Notes under the pieces: model-generated
Database searches by the model: none
What the model was told of the DNA's origin: nothing
What the model saw: only the letters and a program-made list of their open reading frames with translations
NCBI GenBank assembly: GCA_963769435.1
Contig: CAVYLN010000002.1
Coordinates: 1-64,000, forward strand
DNA: 64,000 nucleotides
Direction of reading: 5' to 3'
Source: JADKAV01 sp963769435
GTDB taxonomy: Bacteria; Actinomycetota; Actinomycetes; S36-B12; UBA10799
Shown here: positions 45,571 to 54,480 of the stretch, piece by piece
Layout of the letters: every line of letters begins with the position of its first letter
Position numbering within the stretch: the stretch's first letter is position 1
Translations under genes and position numbers: made by a program

Positions 45571-47057
45571 AGCGCCCCGGAGGTGGGCAGCAGGTCGACC
45601 CAGGGTTTGGCGGACTCGATCTGGGAGGCCAGTTGCAGCAGGATCGCGTCGTTGCCGAAGGCCGATGCGATCTGCACTCCCACGGGCAGACCGTCCCGGG
45701 TCACATGCATCGGCACGCTGGCTGCCGGCTGACCGGTGAGGTTGTAGATCTGGGTCTGGGGTGTCGCCGACAACGAATCGGCCGCCAGATCGTCAAGGGT
45801 CTTGCGCAGGACCGGCCCTGGACCCACTCTCTGCAGCACTGACAAGGCCGCCTGTTCGACAGCGCTCGGCGCCAACTCGCCGATCTTGACCGGGGGAGTC
45901 GCGACCGTGGCGGTCAGGTGCACATCGAACTCGGGTCCGAACAGGTCGCCGAACCTGCGGCCCATCTGCAGACCCCAGGCACGCGCCGCACTCAGTTCGG
46001 CCGCGCTGAGGGTGCCTCCGACCTGCTTGAGGAACCAGGTGGATCGCTCGAAATTGTGGGGATCGGGCTTGCGACCGGTCATCTCGGCGGTCCACTCCAC
46101 CTGGTTGGCGACATTCGCCGCGACGATCGTCAGATATGCCTTCGCCCCCTCAGCGGGCTCTATCGGCAGGTCGTACTCGATCACCTCGTGACCAAGCTCC
46201 GAGAGCAGCGAAGCAGCCTCGTCCACCGCCTGCACCGCGTCCGGGTGCATCGTGCGGCCGAAGAGACTGCGGGTGGAGTAGCCGATCCGCAGTTTCGGAG
46301 GCTTCCTACTCGCCGTAGCGAGATACGACTTGGGCCCCGCCGGCGACGCGTACGGTGCACCGGGATCGGCACCGCGGACCGCATCGAGGGCCGCCGCGGA
46401 GTCGCGTACCGTCCGCGACATCAGAAGTCGGACGACCATGCCGTCCCAACCCTCTGCCTCGTCCGGGCCGAGAGGGACGAGGCCCGCGACTGGTCTTGAG
46501 GCCGAAGATGCCGCAGTTGGAGGCTGGGATCCGCAGTGACCCGCCCGCCGTCGCCACCATGGGCCAAGGGGACGATGCCTGCCGCCACCGCTGCCGCTGA
46601 GCCGCCGCTCGAGCCTCCGGGCGTGTGATCCAGGTTCCAGGGATTGCGGGCAGGTCCCCTCAGCTCCGGTTCGCTCACGCCCATGATTCCGAACTCCGGA
46701 CAGTTGGTCTTCCCGAAGATGTTCAGGCCGGCCTTCTGGAAGCGCACGAAGAGTTCACTGCTGCGCTCGGGTATCCAGTCCTCCAGGGACCGACTGGAAT
46801 AGGTGCAGCGATGACCGGCGAGATGGCCATCCATGTCCTTGATCAGGAACGGGACGCCACCGAACGGCCCGGAAAGGCCGTCGGCCGCCACCCGCGCCTC
46901 TTCGTCCCACGATTCGACGACCGCGTTCAGCGCCGGGTTGACGGCGTTGCGGCGATCGATCGCCGCCTGCAGGACCTCTCGTGGCGGTCACCTCGCCGTT
47001 CTGGATCAGTTTTGCGAGGCCCAGTCCGTCGAGTTGCACATATTCGTCATGGCGCAT
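45567..47057 (-). CDS. amidase signature family protein, frameshifted
   Basis: About 495 residues. Ser-cisSer-Lys triad in the correct layout: Lys in FLIKDMDGHLAGH, the two Ser of TPGGSSGGSAAAVAAG, with surrounding AGLNIFGKTNCPEF and RIPASNCGIFGLKTSRG. The C-terminal region IYNLTGQPAASVPM with GLPVGVQIASA belongs to the family. Breaks of one base occur near 46980, 46535 and 46480. ATG 47057 (MRHDEYVQLDGLGLAK) lies seven bases after a TAGGCT box. Substrate unknown; GatA is unlikely since gatC/gatB are absent nearby. Confidence 0.88.
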
Positions 47058-47064
47058 GCCGCAA

Positions 47065-47070
47065 AGCCTA
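47065..47070 (-). promoter_or_regulatory. -10 box TAGGCT before the amidase
   Basis: TAGGCT on the minus strand ends seven bases before ATG 47057. Confidence 0.55.
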
Positions 47071-47203
47071 ATGCGGCACGGTGGAAGAGTCAGGGGGTTG
47101 CCGCGAACCACTCTCGGCGTACCGACCTCGAGTGGTATGACCGATAATCGACATTATGACATTTACGCTCGGACTCGGACACTCCCCGACTCTGACGATC
47201 CGC

Positions 47204-47617
47204 TCAGGTCTGCGGCGGCTTCGGGAATCCCGGCAGCCAGGAACCGAATCGCAGCGAGTTGCCGTCCGGGTCGAGGTACGCGCCCTCGCACAGTCCGTAC
47301 TCGGTATCGGTGGGCTCCACGAACGATCCGACCGCGCCGGAGTCCCGCCACTGCCGATGCAGCTCCTGGGCGTCATCGACGTACAGGTACACCTCGCTGA
47401 GATTGGTCTGGGGGTCGATTCCGGACACTTGGCACAAGTGCAACTGCAGACCGTCACGGAACACGAACCCGTACAGGATCTCCGACAGCCGACTACCCTC
47501 GACCACCTCGGCACGCTGGTAGGGCTTGGGGCGGAACCCCAGCAGGGCGTAGTTCTCCAGCGCTGACAGCACGTCGGTCACCGGCAGGACCGGCGCGAGC
47601 GTATTCAGAGTCGCCAT
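47204..47617 (-). CDS. VOC/glyoxalase-fold protein
   Basis: 137 residues, one vicinal oxygen chelate module pair: APVLPVTDVLSALENYALLGF at the start, FRDGLQLHLCQVSG in the middle and EGAYLDPDGNSLRFG at the end, the shape of glyoxalase/bleomycin-resistance-like proteins. The catalytic role is unknown, and the metal ligands are not certain. ATG 47617 is seven bases after a TAGGCT box; longer in-frame starts (TRLSV) lie inside that box. Transcribed toward the amidase. Confidence 0.83.
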   Translation of the reverse strand: MATLNTLAPVLPVTDVLSALENYALLGFRPKPYQRAEVVEGSRLSEILYGFVFRDGLQLHLCQVSGIDPQTNLSEVYLYVDDAQELHRQWRDSGAVGSFVEPTDTEYGLCEGAYLDPDGNSLRFGSWLPGFPKPPQT

Positions 47618-47624
47618 GACCGAA

Positions 47625-47630
47625 AGCCTA
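47625..47630 (-). promoter_or_regulatory. -10 box TAGGCT before the VOC gene
   Basis: TAGGCT on the minus strand ends seven bases before ATG 47617. Confidence 0.55.
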
Positions 47631-47693
47631 GTCACAAACGATGCCCCGAGTCGGTACAGCGGCTGCCGACGGGCATGGATTCCGGGGTCGCTC

Positions 47694-47699
47694 TAATCT
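47694..47699 (+). promoter_or_regulatory. -10 box TAATCT before the M20 dipeptidase
   Basis: TAATCT ends six bases before ATG 47706. Confidence 0.5.
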
Positions 47700-47705
47700 G
47701 CAGCC

Positions 47706-49078
47706 ATGACCCTATCTGTGCCCGTCAGGCGAAGCGGAGTCCCTTCAGTCGCGCATCGAGCAGTTGATGCCGCAGGTGCGTCACGATCTCGAACGACTGG
47801 TCGCGATACCCTCCATCAATTTCCCCGGCTACGACCAGGAGGAAGTGGTGCGCTGTGCACACGCCTGCGCCGACCTGCTGCGTGAGTTGGGGGCGGACCC
47901 ACAACTCATCGAGTCGAGCAGTGGAGTGCCAACTGTCAGGGCGGACATCGCCGGGCCACCCGGTTCTCCGACTGTGCTGTTGTACTCCCACTACGACGTA
48001 CAACCGGCAGGCGAGGATGCCGCGTGGGAGTCCGAGCCCTTCGAGGCACAGGAGCGGGACGGTCGCCTGTACGGCCGGGGGGCGGCGGACGACAAGTCCG
48101 GAGTGGTGACACACCTGGCCGTGTTGCGCGCGTTCAACGGCACTCCCCCGGTCAACGTCCGGATCCTGTCTGGAGGGCGAGGAGGAGTACGGCGGGGACT
48201 TCGAGGAATGGCCGACGACGCGGCCCGAGGTCTTCGGGGACATCGACGTCGCGGTCATCTGCGACATGGGCAACGTCGAGATCGGCCATCCGACGTTCAC
48301 CACGCAGTTGCGCGGCATCATCGAGGGTGTCGTCACGGTCGACACGCTCGCGGAACCGCGGCACAGCGGCATGTTCGGCGGACCCGCACCGGACGCTCTG
48401 ATGGTCCTGATCAAACTGCTCAGCACGCTGATGGACGAGCAGGGCAACTGCAGCATCGAAGGGATCACCGGCTCCTCATGGCCGGGAGCCGACTTCCCCG
48501 AGGATGCGTTCAGGGTCGTGGCGGGCGTGTTGCCCGGTCAGCCGCTGATCGGGACCGACAGCATCGCGTCGCGTCTGTATTCGAAGCCGGCCGTCAGTGT
48601 CGTCGGTCTTGACGCCCCCGAGGTGGCCACAGCGCCGAACGCGATAGTTCCGAGCGCGCGGGCGAAGGTCAGTGTTCGTATCCCGGCCGGCCTTGACGCC
48701 GAACACGCCACCGAACTGCTCGAACAGCACATCACGCGCCACGCTCCGTTCGGAGTGAACGTCTCCTTCGAGCCGGGACAGCCAGCCAACGGCTCGGCGG
48801 TCCCAGTCGGTGGGCCCGGATACGACGCGTTCAGCAGCGCCATGGAGTTCGCCTACGGGCGCTCGTCCACCCAGCAGGGTGCGGGTGGCGCCGTCCCCTT
48901 CGTCGCCAACCTAATCGATGCGTTCGGGAAGCTTGAGGTCCTCGGTGTGGGCGCACAGGACCCACTGGCCAGAATCCACGCTCCCAACGAGAGCATCCAT
49001 CTCAAGGAGTTGCAGGACTCGATCGTCGCCGAGGCCGTCTTCCTGCTGGAGTACGGCCGCCGGAGCGTGTCCAACTGA
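47706..49078 (+). CDS. M20 family dipeptidase, frameshifted
   Basis: About 457 residues of the carboxypeptidase G2/carnosinase-like family. Metal ligands: His in LLYSHYDVQP, Asp in GRGAADDKSG, Glu in the IEGEEEYGGDFEE stretch and Asp in VICDMGNV, His in ARIHAPNESIHL near the end. The N-terminus (MTLSVP, then AESLQSRIEQLMPQVRHDL) and centre are joined through breaks near 47735 and 48170. Dimerisation-domain part GIIEGVVTVDTLAEPRHSG follows. Probably cleaves short peptides in the cytosol. Convergent with the RCC1-repeat gene. Confidence 0.88.
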
Positions 49079-49096
49079 TGATACGGGGTTCTGCGA

Positions 49097-49130
49097 GCCA
49101 GCCCTGCGGGATCAGATCCCCCGGGCTGGC
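49097..49130. terminator. long inverted repeat between convergent genes
   Basis: GCCAGCCC (49097-49104) pairs with GGGCTGGC (49123-49130), and an inner GGGATC/GATCCC pair closes the loop. It lies 18 bases after the M20 stop and 84 bases before the end of the RCC1 gene, so it can serve both strands. Confidence 0.6.
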
Positions 49131-49214
49131 GTGGGGTCGTGCACTGTGGGGTTCCCGATCACACGTGATCAAGCGGCTCCAGCAGATCGACGCTCGTGGC
49201 GGATCGCAGGGCGC

Positions 49215-50855
49215 CTACAGGGGCGTTGGCTGCTTCCAGGTGATGTTTCCGGCCACACGGATCGGGTCCACCCGACTAGTGAATCCCGGGCCGTCACCGA
49301 GCCCCCCGAAACCATCGAAGCCCCAGCACCAGGCAGCGGCGGCGGCGTCCAAAGCGCACGTGTGCGCCTGGCCGGCAGCGACGGTCGTGTAACTGCGCCC
49401 ACCGGACACTTGCACCGGTTGGGACTGGTCCGTAGTGCCGGCCCCGTCCCCGAGTTGCCCGTTGCCGTCGGTGCCCCAGCACCAGGCAGCGGCAGCGGCA
49501 TCAACGGCGCAGGTGTGCTGCAGGCCTGCTGTCACGGTCGTGTAGGTACGTGATCCGGACACCTGCGCCGGTTGGAACTGGTTCGTTGCACCGGCCCCGT
49601 CACCGAGCTGCCCCCTGAAGTCGCTGCCCCAGCACCAGGCACCGCCCGTGGTGTCGAGAGCGCATGTGTGAGAACCACCGGCGGCGACAGTAGCGAATTT
49701 GTGTGAGCCGGACACCTGGACCGGTTCGAATTGGTTCGTGGCACCGGCCCCGTCGCCGAGCTGCCCGGAGCTGTCGTTGCCCCAGCACCAGGCTGTCCCG
49801 TTGATGTCCACAGCGCAGGTGTAATGGCTGCTGGCGGCATCGCCGCCGGCGGAAATACCTGTGTAGGTGCGCCCGCCGGACACCTGCACCGGTTCGAACC
49901 GGTTGGTGGCAGTGGGCCCGTCGCCGAGTTGCCCGGAGCTATCGCTGCCCCAGCACCAGGCTGTCCCGTTGGTATCCAGAGCGCACGTGTGGTTACTGCC
50001 GGCAGTCAGAAACGTGAAGGTCCGCCCGCCGGACACCTGCACCGGTTCGAATTTGTCCGTAGCGCCGGCCCCGTCACCGAGTTGCCCGAAGTCGTCGTAC
50101 CCCCAGCACCAGGCGGCCCCGTCGGTATCGAGAGCGCATGAGTGCGCGAAGCCTGCAGCGATGGTGGTGTATGCGCGGGTGCCGATAACCTGCACCGGTT
50201 CGAACTGGTTCGTGGCACCGGCCCCGTCACCGAGCTGCCCGGAGTCGTCGTACCCCCAACACCATGCGGCGCCGTCGGCATCGAGACCGCACGAGTGGAA
50301 AGCGCCGAGCGCCAAACTCGCGGTGGTGACAACCGGATTCGTGGTGGGCGTCGGGCTGGGCGTCGGTCCCGGCGGCGGTGGTGGGGTCGTCGAGACCGGG
50401 GGCGGGCTTACCGGGGCGGGCGCCGGGGTCGGTGTAGGGGTGGACTTCACGCGGTATCGCACCTTCACCTTGACGTTTCGCCCCGACCGCACCCTCACTT
50501 TGGCGGGTTTGACAGTCGCGGTCGCGGTGCGCCCTGCGGATTTGATCGGCTTGGCGCTGACTTTGTAGGTCCCGGGTCGCAACCCAGTGATCCTGCCGCG
50601 TTTCCCGATCTTCTGCACACGCTTGGTACCTTTGGCCGGCCCTTTCACCGCCCGCAGTGTGATCTTCGCGCGCTTGCCCAACCGCTGGCCGGTGACTGAG
50701 ACCTTGGCTACGCCCTTCTTCGCCGAAGCCGCGGGCGTGACAGTAGAGGCAGTCGCAGCCTCCCCAGTCACCAGCAAACCCAGCATCATCCCCGCATTTG
50801 CGCACGCTGCAAAGAGACTCTTTGCGCTCAACCGGCCGGCACTCATCGACATCAC
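49215..50855 (-). CDS. secreted RCC1-repeat protein with lysine-rich domain
   Basis: 546 residues. Hydrophobic N-terminus (FAACANAGMMLGLLVTGEAATAS) is a signal peptide. Residues 45-135 are a Lys/Arg-rich domain (KVSVTGQRLGKRAKITLRAV, RPGTYKVSAKPIKSAG, RSGRNVKVKVRYRV) similar in pattern to the CAP protein at 25072. A Pro/Thr linker (about 137-170) leads to seven RCC1-type repeats of about 51 residues, each with HSCALDTDGAAWCWGYDDFG-like sequence and two Cys. Such repeats build a beta-propeller used for binding, not catalysis. Function unknown; extracellular or surface. The frame is intact, perhaps because of long repeats. Confidence 0.86.
   Translation of the reverse strand: MMSMSAGRLSAKSLFAACANAGMMLGLLVTGEAATASTVTPAASAKKGVAKVSVTGQRLGKRAKITLRAVKGPAKGTKRVQKIGKRGRITGLRPGTYKVSAKPIKSAGRTATATVKPAKVRVRSGRNVKVKVRYRVKSTPTPTPAPAPVSPPPVSTTPPPPPGPTPSPTPTTNPVVTTASLALGAFHSCGLDADGAAWCWGYDDSGQLGDGAGATNQFEPVQVIGTRAYTTIAAGFAHSCALDTDGAAWCWGYDDFGQLGDGAGATDKFEPVQVSGGRTFTFLTAGSNHTCALDTNGTAWCWGSDSSGQLGDGPTATNRFEPVQVSGGRTYTGISAGGDAASSHYTCAVDINGTAWCWGNDSSGQLGDGAGATNQFEPVQVSGSHKFATVAAGGSHTCALDTTGGAWCWGSDFRGQLGDGAGATNQFQPAQVSGSRTYTTVTAGLQHTCAVDAAAAAWCWGTDGNGQLGDGAGTTDQSQPVQVSGGRSYTTVAAGQAHTCALDAAAAAWCWGFDGFGGLGDGPGFTSRVDPIRVAGNITWKQPTPL
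49240..50325 (-). repeat. seven tandem RCC1 repeats of about 153 bases
   Basis: Repeats of about 150-160 bases encode GQLGDGAGATNQFEPVQVSG and AWCWG units. Several are nearly identical at the DNA level (for example the GACGGCGCAGCC-like blocks), which suggests recent duplication or conversion. Confidence 0.8.
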
Positions 50856-51261
50856 ATCCTGATCGATCTGCGGTTTCGCGCCACCCTAGCACCGGACACG
50901 TGGATTCCACACCTTTGCTTTTGCACTGAATACACGCCACGACAGGCACCGCCGAGCACTACGAGCGGCGGCGATGGCGGTGCACTGGGCATCGACGGAC
51001 TCGTAACGATCGGTGTGCTTACGGCCCCGCATCGGCAAAGGCGAGGTCAACATCAGACGCCGGGCCAGGTCCCACGGCGGCCTCTCCAACTCGTATTTCC
51101 AACTCGAAGGTTTGTCGAGCAAGCAGTCCCTTCCGCGCTTGCCGACCAGCGAGTGCGTGAAAGGGTAGGCGACCCGTGGACTGTCCTGGGACCTATGCCC
51201 CGCTCAATGAAGTCAGCTTCTGAGGTCTATTGGGAAAGCGGGGCTGACCAGGGGTTTTGCG
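50856..51261. other. 406-base gap without a supported gene
   Basis: A TAGGGT box about 25 bases before the RCC1 start probably serves that gene. The rest has one 78-codon minus-strand reading frame (50886-51122) with no signature and no ribosome site, so I do not call it. Nothing else recognised. Confidence 0.5.
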
Positions 51262-51264
51262 TGG

Positions 51265-51336
51265 TGGGCGATACTGGGTTCGAACCAGTGACCTCTTCGG
51301 TGTGAACGAAGCGCGCTACCACTGCGCCAATCGCCC
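51265..51336 (-). tRNA. tRNA-Val (anticodon CAC)
   Basis: A full cloverleaf with acceptor arms GGGCGAT/ATCGCCC, anticodon loop TTCACAC on a CTTCG/CGAAG stem, and T-loop TTCGAAC. CCA is encoded at 51264-51262. Near-identical to tRNA-Val-GAC at 54377. Confidence 0.95.
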
Positions 51337-51358
51337 GCAAGACTGCGACCAGACTACC

Positions 51359-51760
51359 TCACAGCGGCCAGAAGCCTCGCACACCGTCCAGGGATACGCC
51401 GTAGCGCCAGAGGTAGGCGCCGATGGCGGCGCCGAACAGGACGAACGCCGCGGTCGAGAGTGTCCGCACCTGCGTGCGGTACTGCGGATCCTGTGCAGTG
51501 CGCTTGGCCTGTGACAACTTGGTCCGTATCGGGGAGAGCAGTTTCTGGGCCCAGACGTACTCGGAGGCCAGGATGATCAACCCCAGGGCGATGCTCGCCC
51601 AGCCCGGACCTGGGAGTACCAGCAGCAGCACTCCCACGGCGACGACACTGACTCCGACCACGAAGACGCTGACCCGCCAGGCGGTGTCGAGCAGCCAGTG
51701 CCGACGGAACCAACCGCGGAACCGGCGGTTCCACGGGAGGTCGGTCTGCGGTTGTGTCAC
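51359..51760 (-). CDS. TIGR02611 (PGPGW) family membrane protein
   Basis: 133 residues, function unknown. Two adjacent membrane segments carry the family signature LLVLPGPGWASIALGLIILASEY at residues 47-69, preceded by a Trp/Arg-rich amphipathic N-terminus and followed by a basic segment and a third hydrophobic helix (FVLFGAAIGAYLWRYGV). Starts at GTG 51760, seven bases after a TAGGCT box. Divergent from ssgA-like gene with 74 bases between. Often placed beside cell-division or tRNA genes in actinobacteria. Confidence 0.88.
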   Translation of the reverse strand: MTQPQTDLPWNRRFRGWFRRHWLLDTAWRVSVFVVGVSVVAVGVLLLVLPGPGWASIALGLIILASEYVWAQKLLSPIRTKLSQAKRTAQDPQYRTQVRTLSTAAFVLFGAAIGAYLWRYGVSLDGVRGFWPL

Positions 51761-51767
51761 GTTTCAC

Positions 51768-51773
51768 AGCCTA
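51768..51773 (-). promoter_or_regulatory. -10 box TAGGCT, leaderless type
   Basis: TAGGCT on the minus strand ends seven bases before GTG 51760. Confidence 0.55.
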
Positions 51774-51834
51774 AAGCGGTTACTCGAGGGAACGAAAGGG
51801 CACACCATGGACGTCAGGGTTATGGAGGCCACAC

Positions 51835-52260
51835 ATGCATACGGGACCGATTCCCACGATCGTCACAGCTGAGATCATTCTCAACCTGGTGATCGGCACG
51901 GAGTACGGCATGCCCGTGCCGGCCAGATTCAGCTATTCCGCACAGGAACCGCTGTCGGTCACCGCCGAATTCAAGGGTGACGGCGTCGCTGTGCAATGGG
52001 TCTTCGCGCGCGATCTGCTCAAGGGCGGCACGAACCATCCGGTCGGTGACGGCGACGTCACCTGCTGGCCCGCAACCATCAGCGGCGACAGGGTCATCTG
52101 CATCACACTGCGCTCCCCCTCCGGCCAAGCTCTGCTTGAGGCGCCCGCAGCCGAGATCGACGAGTTCCTGCAGCGGGCGTACGAGGTCGTTCCCGCCGGC
52201 GCCGAATCCGATTTCCTCGATCTCGACGGACTGATCGCCGAGTTGCTCAACGATCGCTAG
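51835..52260 (+). CDS. SsgA-like sporulation/cell division regulator
   Basis: 141 residues of the SALP family, known from Streptomyces where SsgA and SsgB steer FtsZ at sporulation septa. It shows MPVPARFSYSAQEPLSVTAEF, VQWVFARDLLKGG, GDVTCWPATISGDRVICITLRSPSGQALLEAPAAEIDEFL, closest to SsgB in length and C-terminal part. A GGAGG site lies eight to twelve bases before ATG 51835. The stop (CTAG) is shared with the pabC stop on the other strand. Whether the organism sporulates cannot be said from this; SsgB-like proteins also exist in non-sporulating relatives. Confidence 0.9.
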   Translation: MHTGPIPTIVTAEIILNLVIGTEYGMPVPARFSYSAQEPLSVTAEFKGDGVAVQWVFARDLLKGGTNHPVGDGDVTCWPATISGDRVICITLRSPSGQALLEAPAAEIDEFLQRAYEVVPAGAESDFLDLDGLIAELLNDR

Positions 52261-53094
52261 ACAGCCGCGTCAAACCGGGTCGGCGTCTGCGGCACTGCGC
52301 TGCCGGAAGGCCTTGTGGCGACCTCGGAGGTCAGCGGCCCCGGCGCGTCGAGGACCCGCCCGTCCACCCGATCGACAGGGTGTACATCCCGCGTGCTCGA
52401 GGTGAGGAAGATCTCGTCCGCGTCCTGCAGAACGGACAACGGCAGGACGCGCTCCTGCACGTCACACCACTCGACGACCAGGTCCCGCGTGATCCCCGCC
52501 AGGCATCCGTCGGAGGTGGGTGGAGTCACGACCCGCCCGTCGATGACCACGAAGATGTTGCTCCCGGTGCCCTCGCACAGGTTCCCCGCGAGGTTGGCGA
52601 GGATCGCCTCACTGGCCCCCTGTCTCCTGGCCTCGGCCAAACACACCGCATTCTCGGCGTACGACGTGGTCTTCAAGCCCTTCAACGGCGAGCGCTCGTT
52701 GCGGGGCCAGCGACTCAACGCCACCTGAGTGGTGACGGGCCAGGGCTGCGGTGGGCATCGTCACGCATGCCAGTGTCAAGGGGCCAGGGCCGCGGTTCGA
52801 GCCCAGTGGTCCGGGTCCCGACGTGTAGGTGATGCGCAGTACCCCGAGCGGATGGGACTCGACGTCGAGCAGCTCGGCAACGGCCCGCCGGACCGTCTTC
52901 TCATCGACTGGCGGTAGGCCGAGGCCCGCCGCCGATCTGTTGAGCCGACGCAGGTGCCGCGTGAGTGCGAATGGCACACCCTCGACGGTCTTGAGGGTCT
53001 CGAACACGCCATCGCCGACGGTGAATCCGTGATCGATGACGTTGATCGTCCCCTCGGACACTGGCTGTATCCGGCCATTGATCCAACTCCACAC
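52257..53094 (-). CDS. pabC: aminodeoxychorismate lyase (class IV aminotransferase), frameshifted
   Basis: PLP enzyme releasing 4-aminobenzoate from aminodeoxychorismate for folate. FVDHGFTVGDGVFETLK-type sequence at residues 19-35, RRLNRSAAGLGLP, then Lys in KGLKTTSYAENAV (PLP Schiff base), EGTGSNIFVVIDGRVVTPP and EIFLTSSTRDVHPV. A one-base shift near 52728 separates halves. GTG 53094 is five bases after the pabB stop, so pabB-pabC is a pair. Branched-chain aminotransferase is the alternative, but the pabB neighbour makes PabC better. Confidence 0.88.
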
Positions 53095-53098
53095 GACG

Positions 53099-54099
53099 TC
53101 AGCCTTTCACGGAATCCTCGCTGGCGAGCGAAATCAAACGCTGCGCCTTGAGTTGCGTCTCCTCCCACTCCCCCGCCGGATCGCTGCCCCATGTGATACC
53201 CGCCCCGGTGCCGAATCGAATCTCCCCACCGTCCAGCCAGAAGGTCCTGATCGCCACCGCGAGTTCCGCGCGTCGGGAGTCGGAGTCGATCCAGCCAAAA
53301 GTGCCGCAGTACCACTGTCGTGGAACCGGCTCCAACTCCCGGATCACTTCGAGCGCTGAGGACTTCGGAGCGCCCGACACGCTGCCAGGGGGGAAGGTCG
53401 CGGCCAGTATCGTCGTCCAGTCGGCGTCACCCGACGTCGGCACTCACCGTGCTCACGAGGTGGTGCAGACCCGGATACGGCTCAACCGCGAGCAACTCAT
53501 CGACATTCACGCTTCCCACCCGCGCAACACGCCCGAGGTCGTTGCGCACAAGGTCGGTGATCATCACGTTCTCAGCGCGGTCCTTGGGAAGGAAGCCGGC
53601 GGGCGATGCCGCGGTGCCCTTGATCGGGCTCGACAGCAACTTGTTGCCGTGCCGTGTGAGGAAGCGCTCAGGAGAGGCGGAGGCGATGTGCACTCCCGAT
53701 TCGGGCAACGTGAGTAGACCGGCGAAAGGTGCACGCATCGTGGCTAGGCGCATGTACAGACCCTCGAGATCCTCGGCGTCACACTCCGCACTCAGCACCC
53801 TGCACAGGTTCACCTGGTAGACCCAACCCCTGGCGATGTGTTCCTGGATCCGCTCTGACCCGGTCCGCGTATTCGATCTCCGAGAGCGACGTCCGCCAGG
53901 CGGTGCGCACACCCGACCACGTTCCGCGGCGATCACGACGCCGCCAAGTCTTGAATCGGGCGAACACGGCACGACCCTCGAAACCTATCGCCACAGCCCA
54001 GCGGCCACCGGTCTCGAGTGCCGCCGGGTCGTGAGTGATCTCGACCAGGTCTGTGGCCCACAGATCGCCGAAAGCCGCCGTCGGTCCCGTGGTGCGCAC
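53099..54099 (-). CDS. pabB: aminodeoxychorismate synthase component I, frameshifted
   Basis: Chorismate-binding enzyme making 4-amino-4-deoxychorismate with PabA ammonia. The parts are the N-terminal FGDLWATDLVEIT, HIARGWVYQVNLCRVLSAE (with the Gln-Val-Asn-Leu motif), SASPERFLTRHG, LSSPIKGTAASPAG, and RAENVMITDLVRNDLGRVA, and at the end FPPGSVSGAPKSSALEVI and WYCGTFGWID, GAGITWGSDP. Breaks near 53865 and 53445 divide them. Typical length of the short PabB type. The start at 54099 (GTG) is by homology. Confidence 0.88.
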
Positions 54100-54201
54100 G
54101 ATTCATCCTGCCCACCGCCCCCATGCCGTGTCCCGCTTGCCCCCCTTCGTGACGGCTCCGTTATGCTGGTGCAAGTCGGTTTCGATACCGGCTAGTCACA
54201 C

Positions 54202-54274
54202 GCGGACGTAGCGCAGCTGGTAGCGCATCACCTTGCCAAGGTGAGGGTCGCGGGTTCGAATCCCGTCGTCCGCT
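54202..54274 (+). tRNA. tRNA-Gly (anticodon GCC)
   Basis: Acceptor arms GCGGACG/CGTCCGC, anticodon stem CACCT/AGGTG with GCC in loop TTGCCAA, T-loop TTCGAAT; no encoded CCA. First of a three-tRNA cluster. Confidence 0.95.
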
Positions 54275-54294
54275 CGAGAGGCCACGGGGCTTCT

Positions 54295-54365
54295 GGTGGA
54301 GTGGCCGAGAGGCGAGGCAACGGCCTGCAAAGCCGTCTACACGGGTTCGAATCCCGTCTCCACCT
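54295..54365 (+). tRNA. tRNA-Cys (anticodon GCA)
   Basis: Acceptor arms GGTGGAG/CTCCACC, anticodon loop CTGCAAA on stem CGGC/GCCG, T-loop TTCGAAT; no encoded CCA. Confidence 0.95.
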
Positions 54366-54376
54366 CGCTTTACGAA

Positions 54377-54448
54377 GGGCGATTGGCGCAGCGGTAGCGC
54401 GCTTCCTTGACACGGAAGAGGTCACTGGTTCGAACCCAGTATCGCCCA
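54377..54448 (+). tRNA. tRNA-Val (anticodon GAC)
   Basis: Acceptor arms GGGCGAT/ATCGCCC, anticodon loop TTGACAC on stem CTTCC/GGAAG, CCA encoded at 54449-54451. Differs from the Val-CAC gene by four bases, two of them compensating in the anticodon stem. Confidence 0.95.
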
Positions 54449-54480
54449 CCACGAAGGACTCCTCGTAGAACGTTCGAACC

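Noticed and set aside
49240..50325. CRISPR-like array from regular repeats of about 153 bases
   Set aside because: Units are contiguous coding repeats (RCC1 blades) in one open frame without spacers.
50886..51122. 78-codon minus-strand frame in the gap before tRNA-Val
   Set aside because: No ribosome site, no promoter box at the right distance and no similarity that I recognise.
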